Positions 25,375-34,632 are shown, counted from the stretch's first letter. The stretch is 64,000 bases of DNA from Ardenticatenaceae bacterium (GCA_020634395.1 JACKBU010000009.1:77003-141002); one strand, 5' to 3'. Program-made: numbers and translations. The notes: a model not told the origin generated them from the letters alone.

Positions 25375-26262
25375 ATGTCCATTGACCTAGAAAAAGTTTT
25401 GAACCACCAGTTCAAACCTGCGCCCAGCGTCTACGACGCCGACGACGCCATTCTGTACGCCCTCTCCATCGGCGCCGGCGCCGATCCTGTAGATCCGGCC
25501 GAACTGGCCCTGGTTTATGAGTTAAATGGGGCCGGGTTTAAGGTATTTCCGACGATGGCCGTGACGTTTCCGTTTACGCTGTTCTGGCAGATTGTGGATG
25601 TGCCTGGCCTGAGTTTTAACCCCATGATGCTGTTGCATGGCGAGCAGTATGTGGAACTGAAACAGCCGTTACCCCCCGCCGCCGCCTTCACCAACCAGGC
25701 TCGCATCACCAACATCTATGACAAAGGCTCCGGCGCACTGGTCATCTTGGAAGTGCAAACGCTGGATGAAAGCGGCGCCGAAGTAGCTGTTAACCGCAGT
25801 TCGCTGTTTGTTCGCGGCCTGGGCGGTTTCGGCGGCGACCGTGGCCCGTCATCGGGCCAGCTTAACCAGCCACTGGATCGCGCGCCAGACGCTATCGTAC
25901 AACAAAAAACGCAGCCCAATCAGGCGCTGCTCTATCGCCTGTCATCCAAAGACCGCAACCCCCTGCACGCCGATCCCCAAATGGCCGCTTTGGGCGGCTT
26001 CGAGCGGCCGATTTTACATGGCCTGTGCACTTACGGCTTCGCCGCCCGTGCCGTCATGAAGCAGTTTGGCCGCGACGGCAAAGGCGGCTACGATGTCGCC
26101 AGGTTTAAGAATATGCAAGCCCGGTTCAGCAAACATGTCTTCCCCGGCGAAACGCTCGTCACAGAAATGTGGCAAGAAACGGATAACCGCGTGGTTTTTC
26201 AGGTAAAAGCAGCGGAACGCGATGCTGTTGTACTGAGCAATGCGGCCATCGAGCTTTGTTAA
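25375..26262 (+). CDS. MaoC-like (R)-enoyl-CoA hydratase 2, double hotdog
   Basis: 295-residue double hotdog protein. The C-terminal repeat has the hydratase 2 motif with Asp, Asn and His in SSKDRNPLHADPQMAALGGF, followed by PILHGLCTYGFA. The N-terminal repeat lacks these residues, as usual. It resembles the hydratase-2 region of peroxisomal multifunctional enzyme type 2, which hydrates trans-2-enoyl-CoA to (3R)-hydroxyacyl-CoA. GGAGAGC precedes the ATG. It complements the synthetase, CoA transferase and dehydrogenase genes upstream. Confidence 0.9.
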   Translation: MSIDLEKVLNHQFKPAPSVYDADDAILYALSIGAGADPVDPAELALVYELNGAGFKVFPTMAVTFPFTLFWQIVDVPGLSFNPMMLLHGEQYVELKQPLPPAAAFTNQARITNIYDKGSGALVILEVQTLDESGAEVAVNRSSLFVRGLGGFGGDRGPSSGQLNQPLDRAPDAIVQQKTQPNQALLYRLSSKDRNPLHADPQMAALGGFERPILHGLCTYGFAARAVMKQFGRDGKGGYDVARFKNMQARFSKHVFPGETLVTEMWQETDNRVVFQVKAAERDAVVLSNAAIELC

Positions 26263-26311
26263 ACTGGCGTTTTTTCACCCAACTCATGAGACGTGAAAGG
26301 AGAAACTCAGC

Positions 26312-26710
26312 ATGATCGATGCATCCGCCAGCAGCTCTCAAAAAACAATTCTGGTCGTCGAAGACAACCAGGCTCTGCGCGCTGCCTTCCAGGATATACT
26401 GCAGGCAGCCGGTTACCGGGTGATCAGTGCCTCAGACGGCCGTGAAGCCCTGGACCTCTTTCATGGGCAAAATACAAAGGTCAATTTGCTCATCAGCGAC
26501 ATCCATATGCCAGAAATGAATGGCTTCACGCTGGCGGAGCGCCTGCGCCAGACAGACCCCGAAATTAAAGTGTTGATGATGAGCGGCCAGCGGCCCGAGG
26601 AAGCTGACGACGTTCCTGCTTCCATTCCAATCGACGGCTGGCTGCAAAAACCCATTGGGCTGAGAGACTTCACGCGCAGCGTAAATGAACTTCTGCGCGG
26701 CCCGGCCTGA
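26312..26710 (+). CDS. Single-domain response regulator
   Basis: 132-residue receiver domain. Acidic pocket Glu17-Asp18, phospho-acceptor Asp63 in LLISDIHMP, switch Ser91 in LMMSG and Lys113 in LQKP are all present. There is no output domain, so it works through protein-protein contact or phosphorelay. An alternative ATG at 26312 fits the AAAGGAG upstream. No histidine kinase gene is adjacent. Confidence 0.93.
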   Translation: MIDASASSSQKTILVVEDNQALRAAFQDILQAAGYRVISASDGREALDLFHGQNTKVNLLISDIHMPEMNGFTLAERLRQTDPEIKVLMMSGQRPEEADDVPASIPIDGWLQKPIGLRDFTRSVNELLRGPA

Positions 26711-26715
26711 GACCC

Positions 26716-27396
26716 TCACTGCAGCGGCAGCGGCTCACCCAGGACCGGTGGCGGGCTGTGACGGACCACGTCCCACAAAGCCACCAACGTTGCGGCCGTT
26801 TCCCGCGTTTCGTACCAACCCGCGGCACGGTAGGTTCGCAAATCGGCGGCCACCCCAACGGCCGTTATCCCCAACTGGCGGCATGTAAATAAAGCCCTCG
26901 GCAGATGGAACGCCTGTGTCACCAACACGGCGCTCTCCACCTGGAAAATGTCTCGCGCCCGATAACAGGTATCGTAGGTGCGACGGCCGCCGTAATCGGG
27001 CTGCACATCTGCAGCCGGCACACCCTGCGCCACGGCATAGGCCACCATGGCGCTCGGCTCGTCGTATTCCAATGTCTGGTTATCGCCGGACATGAGGATT
27101 TTGTCGACCCGGCCCGTTTTGTACAGCTGCACGGCCGTTTCCACCCGATCACGCAGTACCGGACTGAGACGGCCGTTGCCATACACCGCCGCCCCGAAAA
27201 CAATCGCTGCCTGCTGCGGTGGTGCGCTGTCCACGGTGTAAATGTGCCGCCCGTAGTATGACTTAACAGCCGTGCGCCAGAAAAACGGTAAACTGGCTAC
27301 CGTCACTAAACCCAGCGCCAGCCAGGCACAGCCGCGCCAGCGGCGACGACGGCCGTGGCTGGCGACCGACACTTCCAACTGTAGTTCACTTTCCAT
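26716..27396 (-). CDS. SanA/YdcF-like DUF218 membrane-anchored protein
   Basis: 226-residue DUF218 protein. An N-terminal membrane segment (GCAWLALGLVTVASLPFFW) leads to an extracytoplasmic domain with AAIVFGAAVYGNGRLSPVLRDRVETA, KILMSGDN and the YDTCYRARDIF and VTQAFHLPRALF motifs. E. coli SanA, of this family, affects envelope permeability and vancomycin sensitivity; the biochemical activity is unknown. It is convergent with the response-regulator gene and divergent from the next gene. Confidence 0.87.
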   Translation of the reverse strand: MESELQLEVSVASHGRRRRWRGCAWLALGLVTVASLPFFWRTAVKSYYGRHIYTVDSAPPQQAAIVFGAAVYGNGRLSPVLRDRVETAVQLYKTGRVDKILMSGDNQTLEYDEPSAMVAYAVAQGVPAADVQPDYGGRRTYDTCYRARDIFQVESAVLVTQAFHLPRALFTCRQLGITAVGVAADLRTYRAAGWYETRETAATLVALWDVVRHSPPPVLGEPLPLQ

Positions 27397-27477
27397 CCTG
27401 CGATCTTAACCTGACTGCCGTCCAACGGACAATCGGGCAACGGCCGTGCTTAACGTGCTGCTCATCTGTACAATATC

Positions 27478-27506
27478 TTGACAATACTCGACAAAAAGTC
27501 TACAAT
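27478..27506 (+). promoter_or_regulatory. Sigma70-like promoter for the DICT-SRPBCC-CrtI operon
   Basis: TTGACA (27478-27483), a 17-base spacer and TACAAT (27501-27506): a near-consensus housekeeping promoter 112 bases upstream of the ATG at 27618. It is in an AT-rich stretch that stands out from the GC-rich surroundings. Confidence 0.75.
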
Positions 27507-27617
27507 TCAGTTAGATTTTACTATTTTGTACAGGTTTTCCGTACGGCCGTGCTTTTTCAAGCGCATCTGGACGACGACGTACGTGATCGCCGCCCATCAC
27601 AACCAGAAAACAACGTC

Positions 27618-28196
27618 ATGGCAAATGATATTATCCAAACCTTTTACCAACGAATGATGCCCCTTTTCCAGCCACAAGCAGAAAAACTGCTGGACAACAT
27701 CGACCCGCAAAAGCTGAACAAACTTGCCTTCCGCTACACGTTTTCTGTGGAAGCAATGACGAAAATCAGCCATATTATTGAAGATGCCGTCATCGGCACA
27801 CCGCGCAGCGCCGCTTTGCACGCCTCGTTTCAATATCTCTCCAGAATTGCGCCGCAGCAGGCGCGCTATACCAACATCGCCTCGTATGCGCAGGGTATAT
27901 GGCTGTATTACGAAGCCGATTTGCCCGAAGCAAGCTTCAGCACGCTGCTTAAGCACCGCAACGTCTCCGGCATCGACACCCAAGGCACGCCGCTGGTAGA
28001 TTACTGGCTGGTGGTGGCTTATGGCGAAGGGATACATATGTCGCTGCTGGCGCAAGAAATCCCGTCCCTGAGCGGCGCCGGGCGCTACTACGAAGGCTTT
28101 TACACCTTTCAAGCCGACACCGCCTACCAGATACTGGCCATTCTGCACCAGATTTACCCGGACAGCACGCCCGCCCCGCAACAACCGGAGTTATAA
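27618..28196 (+). CDS. DICT-like sensory domain protein
   Basis: 192-residue soluble protein. The second half (QGIWLYYEADLP, PLVDYWLVVAYGEGIHMSLLAQEI, YYEGFYTFQADTAYQILAIL) resembles the DICT sensory domain found with diguanylate cyclases and two-component regulators in cyanobacteria and Chloroflexota. No HTH, GGDEF or kinase domain is attached. It is read from the strong promoter at 27478 and is followed by an SRPBCC and a CrtI-like gene, so it could sense light or redox state for pigment-type metabolism; that is inference. The domain call is by eye. Confidence 0.55.
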   Translation: MANDIIQTFYQRMMPLFQPQAEKLLDNIDPQKLNKLAFRYTFSVEAMTKISHIIEDAVIGTPRSAALHASFQYLSRIAPQQARYTNIASYAQGIWLYYEADLPEASFSTLLKHRNVSGIDTQGTPLVDYWLVVAYGEGIHMSLLAQEIPSLSGAGRYYEGFYTFQADTAYQILAILHQIYPDSTPAPQQPEL

Positions 28197-28203
28197 ATTA
28201 TCT

Positions 28204-28731
28204 ATGCCCACCTTTACCTATATGTTTACCGTTAACGCGCCGCTCACGGCCGTTTCCCGCTTCCACCACGACACCCAGGCCCTCAAAACCCTGACCCCGC
28301 CGCCAATCTTTGTCCAGATCCACCATGCGGATCCCCTGGCGGACGGGGCTGTGGCCGAATTTACGATGTGGTTTGGCCCCTTGCCCGTGCGTTGGACGGC
28401 CGTTCACAGCCACGTCAGCGAAACCGGCTTTACCGATACGCAGGTTAGCGGTCCGCTGCAAAGCTGGCAGCACACCCATACCTTCACGGCCGTTTCTCCC
28501 ACCACCACCCGCATCCACGAGCACATCGACTACAGCCACGACGACGGCCGTCGCGGCCTGCTCAGCCGCCTGCTCTTCAATCCTGCCGGTCTCTACCTCC
28601 TGTTCACGGCCCGCCAACTCATCACGCGCTGGCATCTGGAGCTGAGCCCGGCACAGCGGCGCGGCGTACGGGGCGCGGTTGGTCTGCTGGCCGCAGCGGC
28701 TAGCCTGGCCCTCTGGAGGTACCGCCGATGA
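28204..28731 (+). CDS. SRPBCC family protein with C-terminal membrane segment
   Basis: 175 residues. The first 140 fit the SRPBCC/polyketide-cyclase-like fold: an initial FTYMFTVNAPLTAVSRFHHD strand-helix, a central FTMWFGPLPVRWTAVHSHV and a last strand THTFTAVSPTTTRIHEHIDY. The end GVRGAVGLLAAAASLALW is one membrane segment followed by RYRR. It overlaps the next gene by 4 bases (ATGA), implying joint function with the CrtI-like oxidoreductase. Confidence 0.72.
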   Translation: MPTFTYMFTVNAPLTAVSRFHHDTQALKTLTPPPIFVQIHHADPLADGAVAEFTMWFGPLPVRWTAVHSHVSETGFTDTQVSGPLQSWQHTHTFTAVSPTTTRIHEHIDYSHDDGRRGLLSRLLFNPAGLYLLFTARQLITRWHLELSPAQRRGVRGAVGLLAAAASLALWRYRR

Positions 28732-30245
28732 GCGCCGCACCCCAAACCCTCGTTATCGGCGCCGGCCTGGGCGGGTTGACGGCCGCCGCGCTTCTTTTGC
28801 ACGCCGGGCATCACGTCACCGTGCTGGAAAGCCACATCTATCCCGGCGGCAGCGCCGGCACTTTCTATCACAAAGGCTTTCGCTTTGACGCCGGGGCGAC
28901 GCTGGCCGGCGGCTTTGCGCCCGGCGGGCCACATGCCCGTCTGGCTGAAATTCTGGGCCTGGAATGGCCGATAAACCCGGTGGATCCGGCCTGGGTGGTG
29001 CATTTGCCAGACGGCCGTAACGTCACTCAGTGGGCCGACCGTGAGCAGTGGGAAGCAGAGTGGCGGGCCGCCTTTCCGCACACGGGCGACTTCTGGCACA
29101 CTCAGGAGCGGCTGGCAGACATCAGTTGGGACATCTCCAGCCGCCCCTTCCCCTGGCCCCCCGAATCCCCGCGCGACCTGTGGACCATCGCCAAAGCGCT
29201 GCGTCCGCAAACGCTGCAAGCGGTGCCCTACCTTTCGCGCACAATTGGCAGCCTGGCCGCCACGCGCGATCCTATGTTCAAAACCTTCTTGGACGGCCAA
29301 CTGCTCATCGCTGCCCAGACCACGGCCGATTCCGCCCATGCTCTCTACGGCAGCGCCGCTCTGGACCTGCCCCGGCGCGGCGTCAATCACGTGACAGGCG
29401 GCATTGGGATGCTGGCGCAAACACTTGTCGATTGGATCCACGCGCACGGCGGCAAAGTCCTGTTCCGCAACTGGGTGAAACAAATCGAGGTGAAGGAGGG
29501 GCAGGCTACGGCCGTTATCACCCAGAAAGGGCAGCGCTTCAGCGGTGATTACCTTCTGGCCAACCTCACGCCCTGGGCACTGGCCGAATTGCTAGGCCCG
29601 CAGGCCCCAGCACGCCTGCGCCAGGAAGTGGCCCATCGCGAGCCTACCTGGGGTGCGTTTACCCTATACCTGGGACTGGACGCCGCCCGTCTGCCGCCGC
29701 TGACCGCCGGTCACCATCAGGTCATCCGCGACCATACGCAGCCGTTGGGTGAAGGCAACTCTGTCTTCATCTCTCTATCCGATGAGGCAGACGGCCGTCG
29801 CGGACCGGCAGGCACGCGCACCGCCACGTTATCCACGCACACGGCCGTCGCTCCCTGGTGGCAGCTGCGCAACACCAGCAGCGAATCGGCCTATCTCGCC
29901 CGCCGTGAAAAGTACAGCGCCAAGGTGCTAGAAACCGCCGAGCAAGCCATTCCCGGCCTGGCTCAGGCGGCGATGTTGTCGCTGGCGGGCACGCCGGTAA
30001 CGTTTGCCTTCTACACCCGACGGCCGTTAGGCATGGTCGGCGGCTTTCCGCAAACATCACTTTTCCAGGCGCGGGGACCGGGCACGGGCATTCGCAATTT
30101 GTGGCTGGTGGGGGATTCCATTTTCCCCGGCCAATCGACAGCCGGAGTAACTTTGGGCGGCATGCGCGTGGCGGCCGCCGTCTTGCAGGCCAGCCGCTCG
30201 TCTAGACCCCTTTGGATAACTGCGCCATTTCCTGCCGGAGATTGA
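28728..30245 (+). CDS. FAD-dependent oxidoreductase, phytoene desaturase/CrtI-like
   Basis: 505-residue flavoprotein. The dinucleotide-binding motif VIGAGLGGLTAAALL opens the protein, followed by the ESHIYPGGSAGTF second signature of carotenoid desaturases and related isomerases. The C-terminal FAD motif is LWLVGDSIFPGQSTAGVTLGGMRVA. Such enzymes desaturate, isomerise or oxidise polyene lipids. No phytoene synthase or other crt gene is in the window, so the substrate may be another isoprenoid. Its last 44 bases overlap the convergent HD-domain gene. Confidence 0.83.
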   Translation: MSAAPQTLVIGAGLGGLTAAALLLHAGHHVTVLESHIYPGGSAGTFYHKGFRFDAGATLAGGFAPGGPHARLAEILGLEWPINPVDPAWVVHLPDGRNVTQWADREQWEAEWRAAFPHTGDFWHTQERLADISWDISSRPFPWPPESPRDLWTIAKALRPQTLQAVPYLSRTIGSLAATRDPMFKTFLDGQLLIAAQTTADSAHALYGSAALDLPRRGVNHVTGGIGMLAQTLVDWIHAHGGKVLFRNWVKQIEVKEGQATAVITQKGQRFSGDYLLANLTPWALAELLGPQAPARLRQEVAHREPTWGAFTLYLGLDAARLPPLTAGHHQVIRDHTQPLGEGNSVFISLSDEADGRRGPAGTRTATLSTHTAVAPWWQLRNTSSESAYLARREKYSAKVLETAEQAIPGLAQAAMLSLAGTPVTFAFYTRRPLGMVGGFPQTSLFQARGPGTGIRNLWLVGDSIFPGQSTAGVTLGGMRVAAAVLQASRSSRPLWITAPFPAGD

Positions 30246-30840
30246 GGCGGGCGGGGGTTTCCCAGGCGGTGTGAGCGGACAAATAATAGAGCTGCGGCCG
30301 CGCCAGCAGCTGCGCCAGGACGGCCGTCCGCCCCTGACGGTATGCCTCGGTCGGAACATGGGCATATTCTCGGCGGATGGCTGCCGCGTAGACAGCATAA
30401 TCAGCCGGGGCCGCCGCCAGGATGGCCAGGTCGGCATCCAGCAGAATGTGGCCGTCGGTGTCGCCGACGGCCGTTTTGTGGGTAACGGTCAGGCCAATCA
30501 GCCGGGCCGTCTCTTTAATCACGGCGTCGGCTGTGCCCAAATCGGCCAAGACGGCCGTGGTATAGGCGGCGCTTTGCATTTCGTTGTCCGAACGGCGCGG
30601 ATCATAGACGGCATCATGGAACCAGGCAGCCAGCAGGAGCGCCCGCGGCTGGCGCGCCCGATCGAGAAACGGTTTAATGTGATTGAGGACGTCGTAGATG
30701 TGGGTCAGCGTATGGTAAAAACGGCCGTCGGCGGCATACCGATCCTGCAGCCCAGCGGCGATTTGCGCTGCCAGGGCAGGATCGCCGGGCAGCAAGGTGG
30801 TCAGCTCATGCGGGGATGGGTCAGGCGGGCGGCCACTCAT
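30202..30840 (-). CDS. Predicted HD-superfamily metal-dependent phosphohydrolase
   Basis: 212-residue protein of the HD-like group with YHTLTHIYDVLNH and the paired AAWFHDAVYDPRRSDNE (HD), then LLDADLAILAA. These are the ligands of the predicted HD phosphohydrolase family common in bacteria; its substrate is unknown. The ATG at 30840 is preferred because an upstream start would run through the GNAT gene. It overlaps the GNAT gene by 20 bases and the CrtI-like gene tail by 44 bases on the other strand. Confidence 0.82.
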   Translation of the reverse strand: MSGRPPDPSPHELTTLLPGDPALAAQIAAGLQDRYAADGRFYHTLTHIYDVLNHIKPFLDRARQPRALLLAAWFHDAVYDPRRSDNEMQSAAYTTAVLADLGTADAVIKETARLIGLTVTHKTAVGDTDGHILLDADLAILAAAPADYAVYAAAIRREYAHVPTEAYRQGRTAVLAQLLARPQLYYLSAHTAWETPARLNLRQEMAQLSKGV

Positions 30841-31354
30841 CGCGCAGCACACCCATGAGCAGCAGATCGTCGTAGGCGCCATCGCTCCAGACGTGGTCCC
30901 GCAGCCGCCCCTCGGTAACAAACCCGCAGGCTGTATAGGCGTGGATGGCGCGTTGGTTACGGCCGTGGACTCGCAAATAAACACGGCGCATGTTCCGCAG
31001 CCGGAAGGCATAGTCCAGCAGCAGGTGAACAGCCTCACGGCCGTATCCCCGCCCCCAATACGCCTGGTCACCGATGGCAATGCCCAGTTCACAGGCTTGG
31101 GCGAGCGTGTCGAAGCTGAACAAAGCGCAAATACCGATCAAAGTGCCGTCGGCCTCGATGGCAAAATCTGCCCCATCACGGCCGCCTTCGGCCGCCTTTT
31201 TGTCAAACTCGGCCTGCAAACGCGCCAACGATTGGGGCATGGGTGGATCACCGCCGCCGGCCAGTTCAACGGCCAGGTCGTTATTAAACGCCCATAAACG
31301 CGGTAAATCCTCGCGCTCCAAGGCGCGCAGCGTCACTTTCTCGCCTTTTAACAT
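30821..31354 (-). CDS. GNAT family N-acetyltransferase
   Basis: 177-residue RimJ/RimL-type acetyltransferase: VTLRALEREDLPRLWAFNND at the start, ELGIAIGDQAYWGRGYGREAV as the acetyl-CoA loop and VHGRNQRAIHAYTACGFV at the end. It is close to SpeG/RimL-like enzymes. It precedes the HD gene with 20 bases of overlap, so the pair is co-translated. Confidence 0.9.
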   Translation of the reverse strand: MLKGEKVTLRALEREDLPRLWAFNNDLAVELAGGGDPPMPQSLARLQAEFDKKAAEGGRDGADFAIEADGTLIGICALFSFDTLAQACELGIAIGDQAYWGRGYGREAVHLLLDYAFRLRNMRRVYLRVHGRNQRAIHAYTACGFVTEGRLRDHVWSDGAYDDLLLMGVLRDEWPPA

Positions 31355-31386
31355 GGAAATCCTCAGTCTGGATCAGAGCAGCCAGA

Positions 31387-34300
31387 TTACGGGCAGGCGG
31401 GCCAGTTAACACCCTGCCAGGTGGAGGCGTTGTTGGAAATACCGCCGCTGGGCCAGGTGGCCAACTGGCCGGTGTAGAGCACCTGGACCATCTGGCCATA
31501 CGGATTGGCCAGGGCGGGCATTTCGGCGCCCACGTCGATGCTCATTTCTACGACCCACTGGTTGTTGCCCGGTTCGCCGAGAACGGCCGTCCAGTTTCCG
31601 CTGCTGTAGCTGGCGTTCCAACCCTGCCCATCGGAATTGCTGCCGATGCCTGCCTGGACCGTCAGCGTCCCATCGCGCACCACCTGGAAAAAGCGATCAG
31701 CCGTGTCCGGGTCGCCCATGTTGCGGGTGGTGTCAAAGTACAGGCGCAGCGAATCGCTGGGGTCGACAGTGGTATCGTTGATCAACCAGGCCATGTAGAG
31801 CGTATTGCCATTGCGCCCTAAAAAGCCCTGTGTCAGGCCGGCCGGGTTGCCTTCCGGCTGAAACTGAATCTGCGGAGCATTGGGCCATTCCGCCGGGTTG
31901 TAATTGCCGTCCAGCGTGGGCGGTGCCGCCAGGCAGGCGACGACGGGATTTGGCAGCGGTGTATTTGTCGGGGTGCTGGTGATGGTGGGCGTGCCAGTGG
32001 GCGAACCGGTGGGCGTGGCCGTGGGCGTACTGGATGGCGTCCAGGTCACCGTGGGCGTCGGCGTGATAGACGGCGTGGCGGTGGGCGTCCAGGTGGCGGT
32101 GGGCGGACCGAGAGTGCTGGTAGCTGAAGGAGTTACCACGGCCGTTTGCGTGGGCGTCGGCGTATGGAACACCAGCGGATCCAGGCCGCGGGCCACAGCT
32201 TCGCCATCAGAAATGCCGTCACCAGAGGTATCGCGCCGCAGGGGATCCGTGCCGTATGTAAAGACCTCATCGCCGTCGATCAGAATATCTTTATCGGTGT
32301 CCCGATCCAGCGGATTGGTGCCGTAGCGCAGAACTTCTTCGCCATCAGACAGGCCATCCAGGTCGGTATCCGGATTGTTGGGATTGGTGCCGATGGCGAT
32401 TTCCTGTACGTCGCTCAGCCCATCGCCGTCGGTGTCCTGACCGGGGGCGGGGGTGATGGTAACGGCCGTCAAATCAATTGTCGGCGTCAGAGCCACGGCC
32501 GTCTGGGTAAGGTCGAACTCAGAAACGGCCGTGGGCGTGGCCGTTGACCGAAATCCACCGAACAATCCACGAGCGTTAAACACCAACGTCAATCCGGCAA
32601 TCACGCTGCAAAAAACCACCACAGCCAGAACCGTATACAGCAAAGCCACCGGAATTGCCGGGCCGGTGCGTGCTTCGCCATTCAGCGTTACACGACCGCC
32701 AGCCTGCGAGGCCACGTCCACCTCAAAGGGAAAAATCTCACCACCGCCCAGCCAGCTTTGCTGCCGGGATTCTAATTCCAGATCCACCGTGGTCACCGCG
32801 CCGGCAGCCAGACGAATGTGGCCGCGCTCGCCGCGAATTTTCAAGGCGCGCTGCGGGTCGCGGGCCGTCACACTGAATTCCCCGGCCACGTTGCCGGTGT
32901 TTTCGATGGTCACGCCGATGGTATCGGGCAGGCGAATGAGGCTGTTGCTCAGGCGGGCTTCATAAGAAACAAATCCGCCGATGATGAGCGATAAACCGGC
33001 CCCTACCCGCACGCCCCGGTAACGCTGCGAAACCAACTCCAGGCGCACACGCTGCCGGCCGGTCGGCGTGGAGCGGTGGCGCGGCGGGCGGACCGCCAGG
33101 GCGATCTGGGTTGTGGCCCCGGCCGGTAGATCGATAAATTCTGTCGGCGTGCTTACCCACTCCTGGGGCACGCCCTGCACCCGCACAGTCACGCGGTCGT
33201 CGATCGTGCCCCGGTTTAAGATTTCCAGGTTAATGGTCAGGCGGCGGCCCGGCTCCACGGTGAAGCTGTCCTGGGGCAGGAACAGAGCCAGTGGTTCTTC
33301 CTGGTCGACCGGCTCAGCGGATGGCGTGGTGCGGCCGAGGGAAACGGCCGTGGCCCCCGCAGTCACCGCCATGTCCGATTCATACGGTGTAACTTCCGGG
33401 CCGATGAGCGAAAGCTCGTAGGGGCCAATGCGCACGCGCGCCCCCGGCGTCAGCGGCGTGGGATCATTGGCGCGCAGCCGGCGGTCATGGACAAATGTGC
33501 CGTTGATGCCGCCTAAATCTTCCACTTCCCAGCCCAACGACGTGGCTTGCAGCCGGGCGTGGTGGCGCGACACGCCTTCGGCGGGCAGCACAATATCGTT
33601 ATCCGCCCCCCGTCCCAAGGTTACGACGGCCTGCGTGAGCTGGACACGGCTGGGGGGATGGCCGGGCGTGTCGATGGAAAGCTCGTAACCAGGCGGCGGG
33701 TCGGCCACCTGCGCCAGAATGTCCGATTCGGGCGTCATGACCTGAGTAGGCTCGCCGGCCAGAGACAGCATAGCACTCTGCAAAGCCGCATCCAGGTCGG
33801 CACCGGTGGCATAGCGATCCTCCGGGTCCTTGGCCAGCAGTTTACTCAGGATGGTATCCAGCAATGGCGGGATGTCGGGACGGACTTCGTGGGCCGGCGG
33901 CGGCATGACGCCGCGTGTATGGGCAGCCAGGGCTTCTGACAGACTTTGGAAAGAGAAGGGCAGGCGGTTGGTAAACAATTCGTAGAGAACAACGCCCAGT
34001 CCGTACAGGTCTGAACGGCCGTCCAACTCCGCCCCCTCGCATTGTTCCGGCGACATGTACGTGGGTGTGCCCAGCGTCATGCCCGTTTTGGTCATCTCAG
34101 TGCCCTCAGACAGCTTTACCAGACCAAAATCGGTCAGGACGGCGCGGAAGGGCTGCTCGCCCGGCTTGTCGGCGCGCGTGAGACGCTTGAGGATGATGTT
34201 GCCGGGCTTAACGTCGCGGTGCACGATACCCCGCCGGTGGGCATAATCCAGCGCCAGGGCAATGTGGCTGCCAATCTGCAAACCTTGAGCCAGCGGCAAG

Positions 34301-34632
34301 AATTTATGATCCTGCTGCAAACGGCGCAGATGGGCGCGCAGGCTGCCGCCATCCACGTACTCCATGGCAATAAACAAACCCTCGTCGGATTCGCCAAAAT
34401 CGTAAATGCGCACGATGGAAGGATGATCTAAGCTGGCAGCGGTGCGGGCTTCCTGGATGAGCCGGTTGCGGAATTCGGTCTGGCGGGCATACTGCTCATG
34501 CATCAGCTTGATGGCAACCTGCCGGTTGAGATTGCGATCTTGCGCGCGATATACGGCGCCCATACCACCATCACCCAACAACGATTCAAGCTGATACCGA
34601 TTGTTTATCACGCGACCGATTTTTGTGGTCAT
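31387..34632 (-). CDS. Transmembrane Ser/Thr protein kinase with FHA, Ig-like, TSP3 and CBM9-like modules
   Basis: 1081 residues with an unusual order of domains. Residues 10-290 are a Hanks-type kinase: G-loop LGDGGMGAVY, VAIK with Lys42, HRD with Asp140, DFG with Asp168 and GTPTYMSPEQ. Residues 335-410 are an FHA phosphothreonine-binding domain (LGRGADNDIVLP, SRHHARL). Two Ig-like domains follow (about 450-650), then a membrane helix at about 661-684. Outside come thrombospondin type 3-like Ca2+ repeats (DTDGDGLSD, DTDLDGLSD, about 731-815), a Thr/Pro-rich linker and a C-terminal beta-domain like CBM9/DOMON (about 915-1081). This architecture could link extracellular glycan or Ca2+ sensing to phosphorylation. 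GAGGAG precedes the start. Confidence 0.9.
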   Translation of the reverse strand: MTTKIGRVINNRYQLESLLGDGGMGAVYRAQDRNLNRQVAIKLMHEQYARQTEFRNRLIQEARTAASLDHPSIVRIYDFGESDEGLFIAMEYVDGGSLRAHLRRLQQDHKFLPLAQGLQIGSHIALALDYAHRRGIVHRDVKPGNIILKRLTRADKPGEQPFRAVLTDFGLVKLSEGTEMTKTGMTLGTPTYMSPEQCEGAELDGRSDLYGLGVVLYELFTNRLPFSFQSLSEALAAHTRGVMPPPAHEVRPDIPPLLDTILSKLLAKDPEDRYATGADLDAALQSAMLSLAGEPTQVMTPESDILAQVADPPPGYELSIDTPGHPPSRVQLTQAVVTLGRGADNDIVLPAEGVSRHHARLQATSLGWEVEDLGGINGTFVHDRRLRANDPTPLTPGARVRIGPYELSLIGPEVTPYESDMAVTAGATAVSLGRTTPSAEPVDQEEPLALFLPQDSFTVEPGRRLTINLEILNRGTIDDRVTVRVQGVPQEWVSTPTEFIDLPAGATTQIALAVRPPRHRSTPTGRQRVRLELVSQRYRGVRVGAGLSLIIGGFVSYEARLSNSLIRLPDTIGVTIENTGNVAGEFSVTARDPQRALKIRGERGHIRLAAGAVTTVDLELESRQQSWLGGGEIFPFEVDVASQAGGRVTLNGEARTGPAIPVALLYTVLAVVVFCSVIAGLTLVFNARGLFGGFRSTATPTAVSEFDLTQTAVALTPTIDLTAVTITPAPGQDTDGDGLSDVQEIAIGTNPNNPDTDLDGLSDGEEVLRYGTNPLDRDTDKDILIDGDEVFTYGTDPLRRDTSGDGISDGEAVARGLDPLVFHTPTPTQTAVVTPSATSTLGPPTATWTPTATPSITPTPTVTWTPSSTPTATPTGSPTGTPTITSTPTNTPLPNPVVACLAAPPTLDGNYNPAEWPNAPQIQFQPEGNPAGLTQGFLGRNGNTLYMAWLINDTTVDPSDSLRLYFDTTRNMGDPDTADRFFQVVRDGTLTVQAGIGSNSDGQGWNASYSSGNWTAVLGEPGNNQWVVEMSIDVGAEMPALANPYGQMVQVLYTGQLATWPSGGISNNASTWQGVNWPACP

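Noticed and set aside
28728..30245. Carotenoid biosynthesis cluster
   Set aside because: Only one CrtI-like gene is present, without crtB, crtE or other crt genes.
30841..31092. N-terminal extension of the HD phosphohydrolase to 31092
   Set aside because: It would run inside the GNAT gene in another frame and has no family similarity; the ATG at 30840 is the sensible start.
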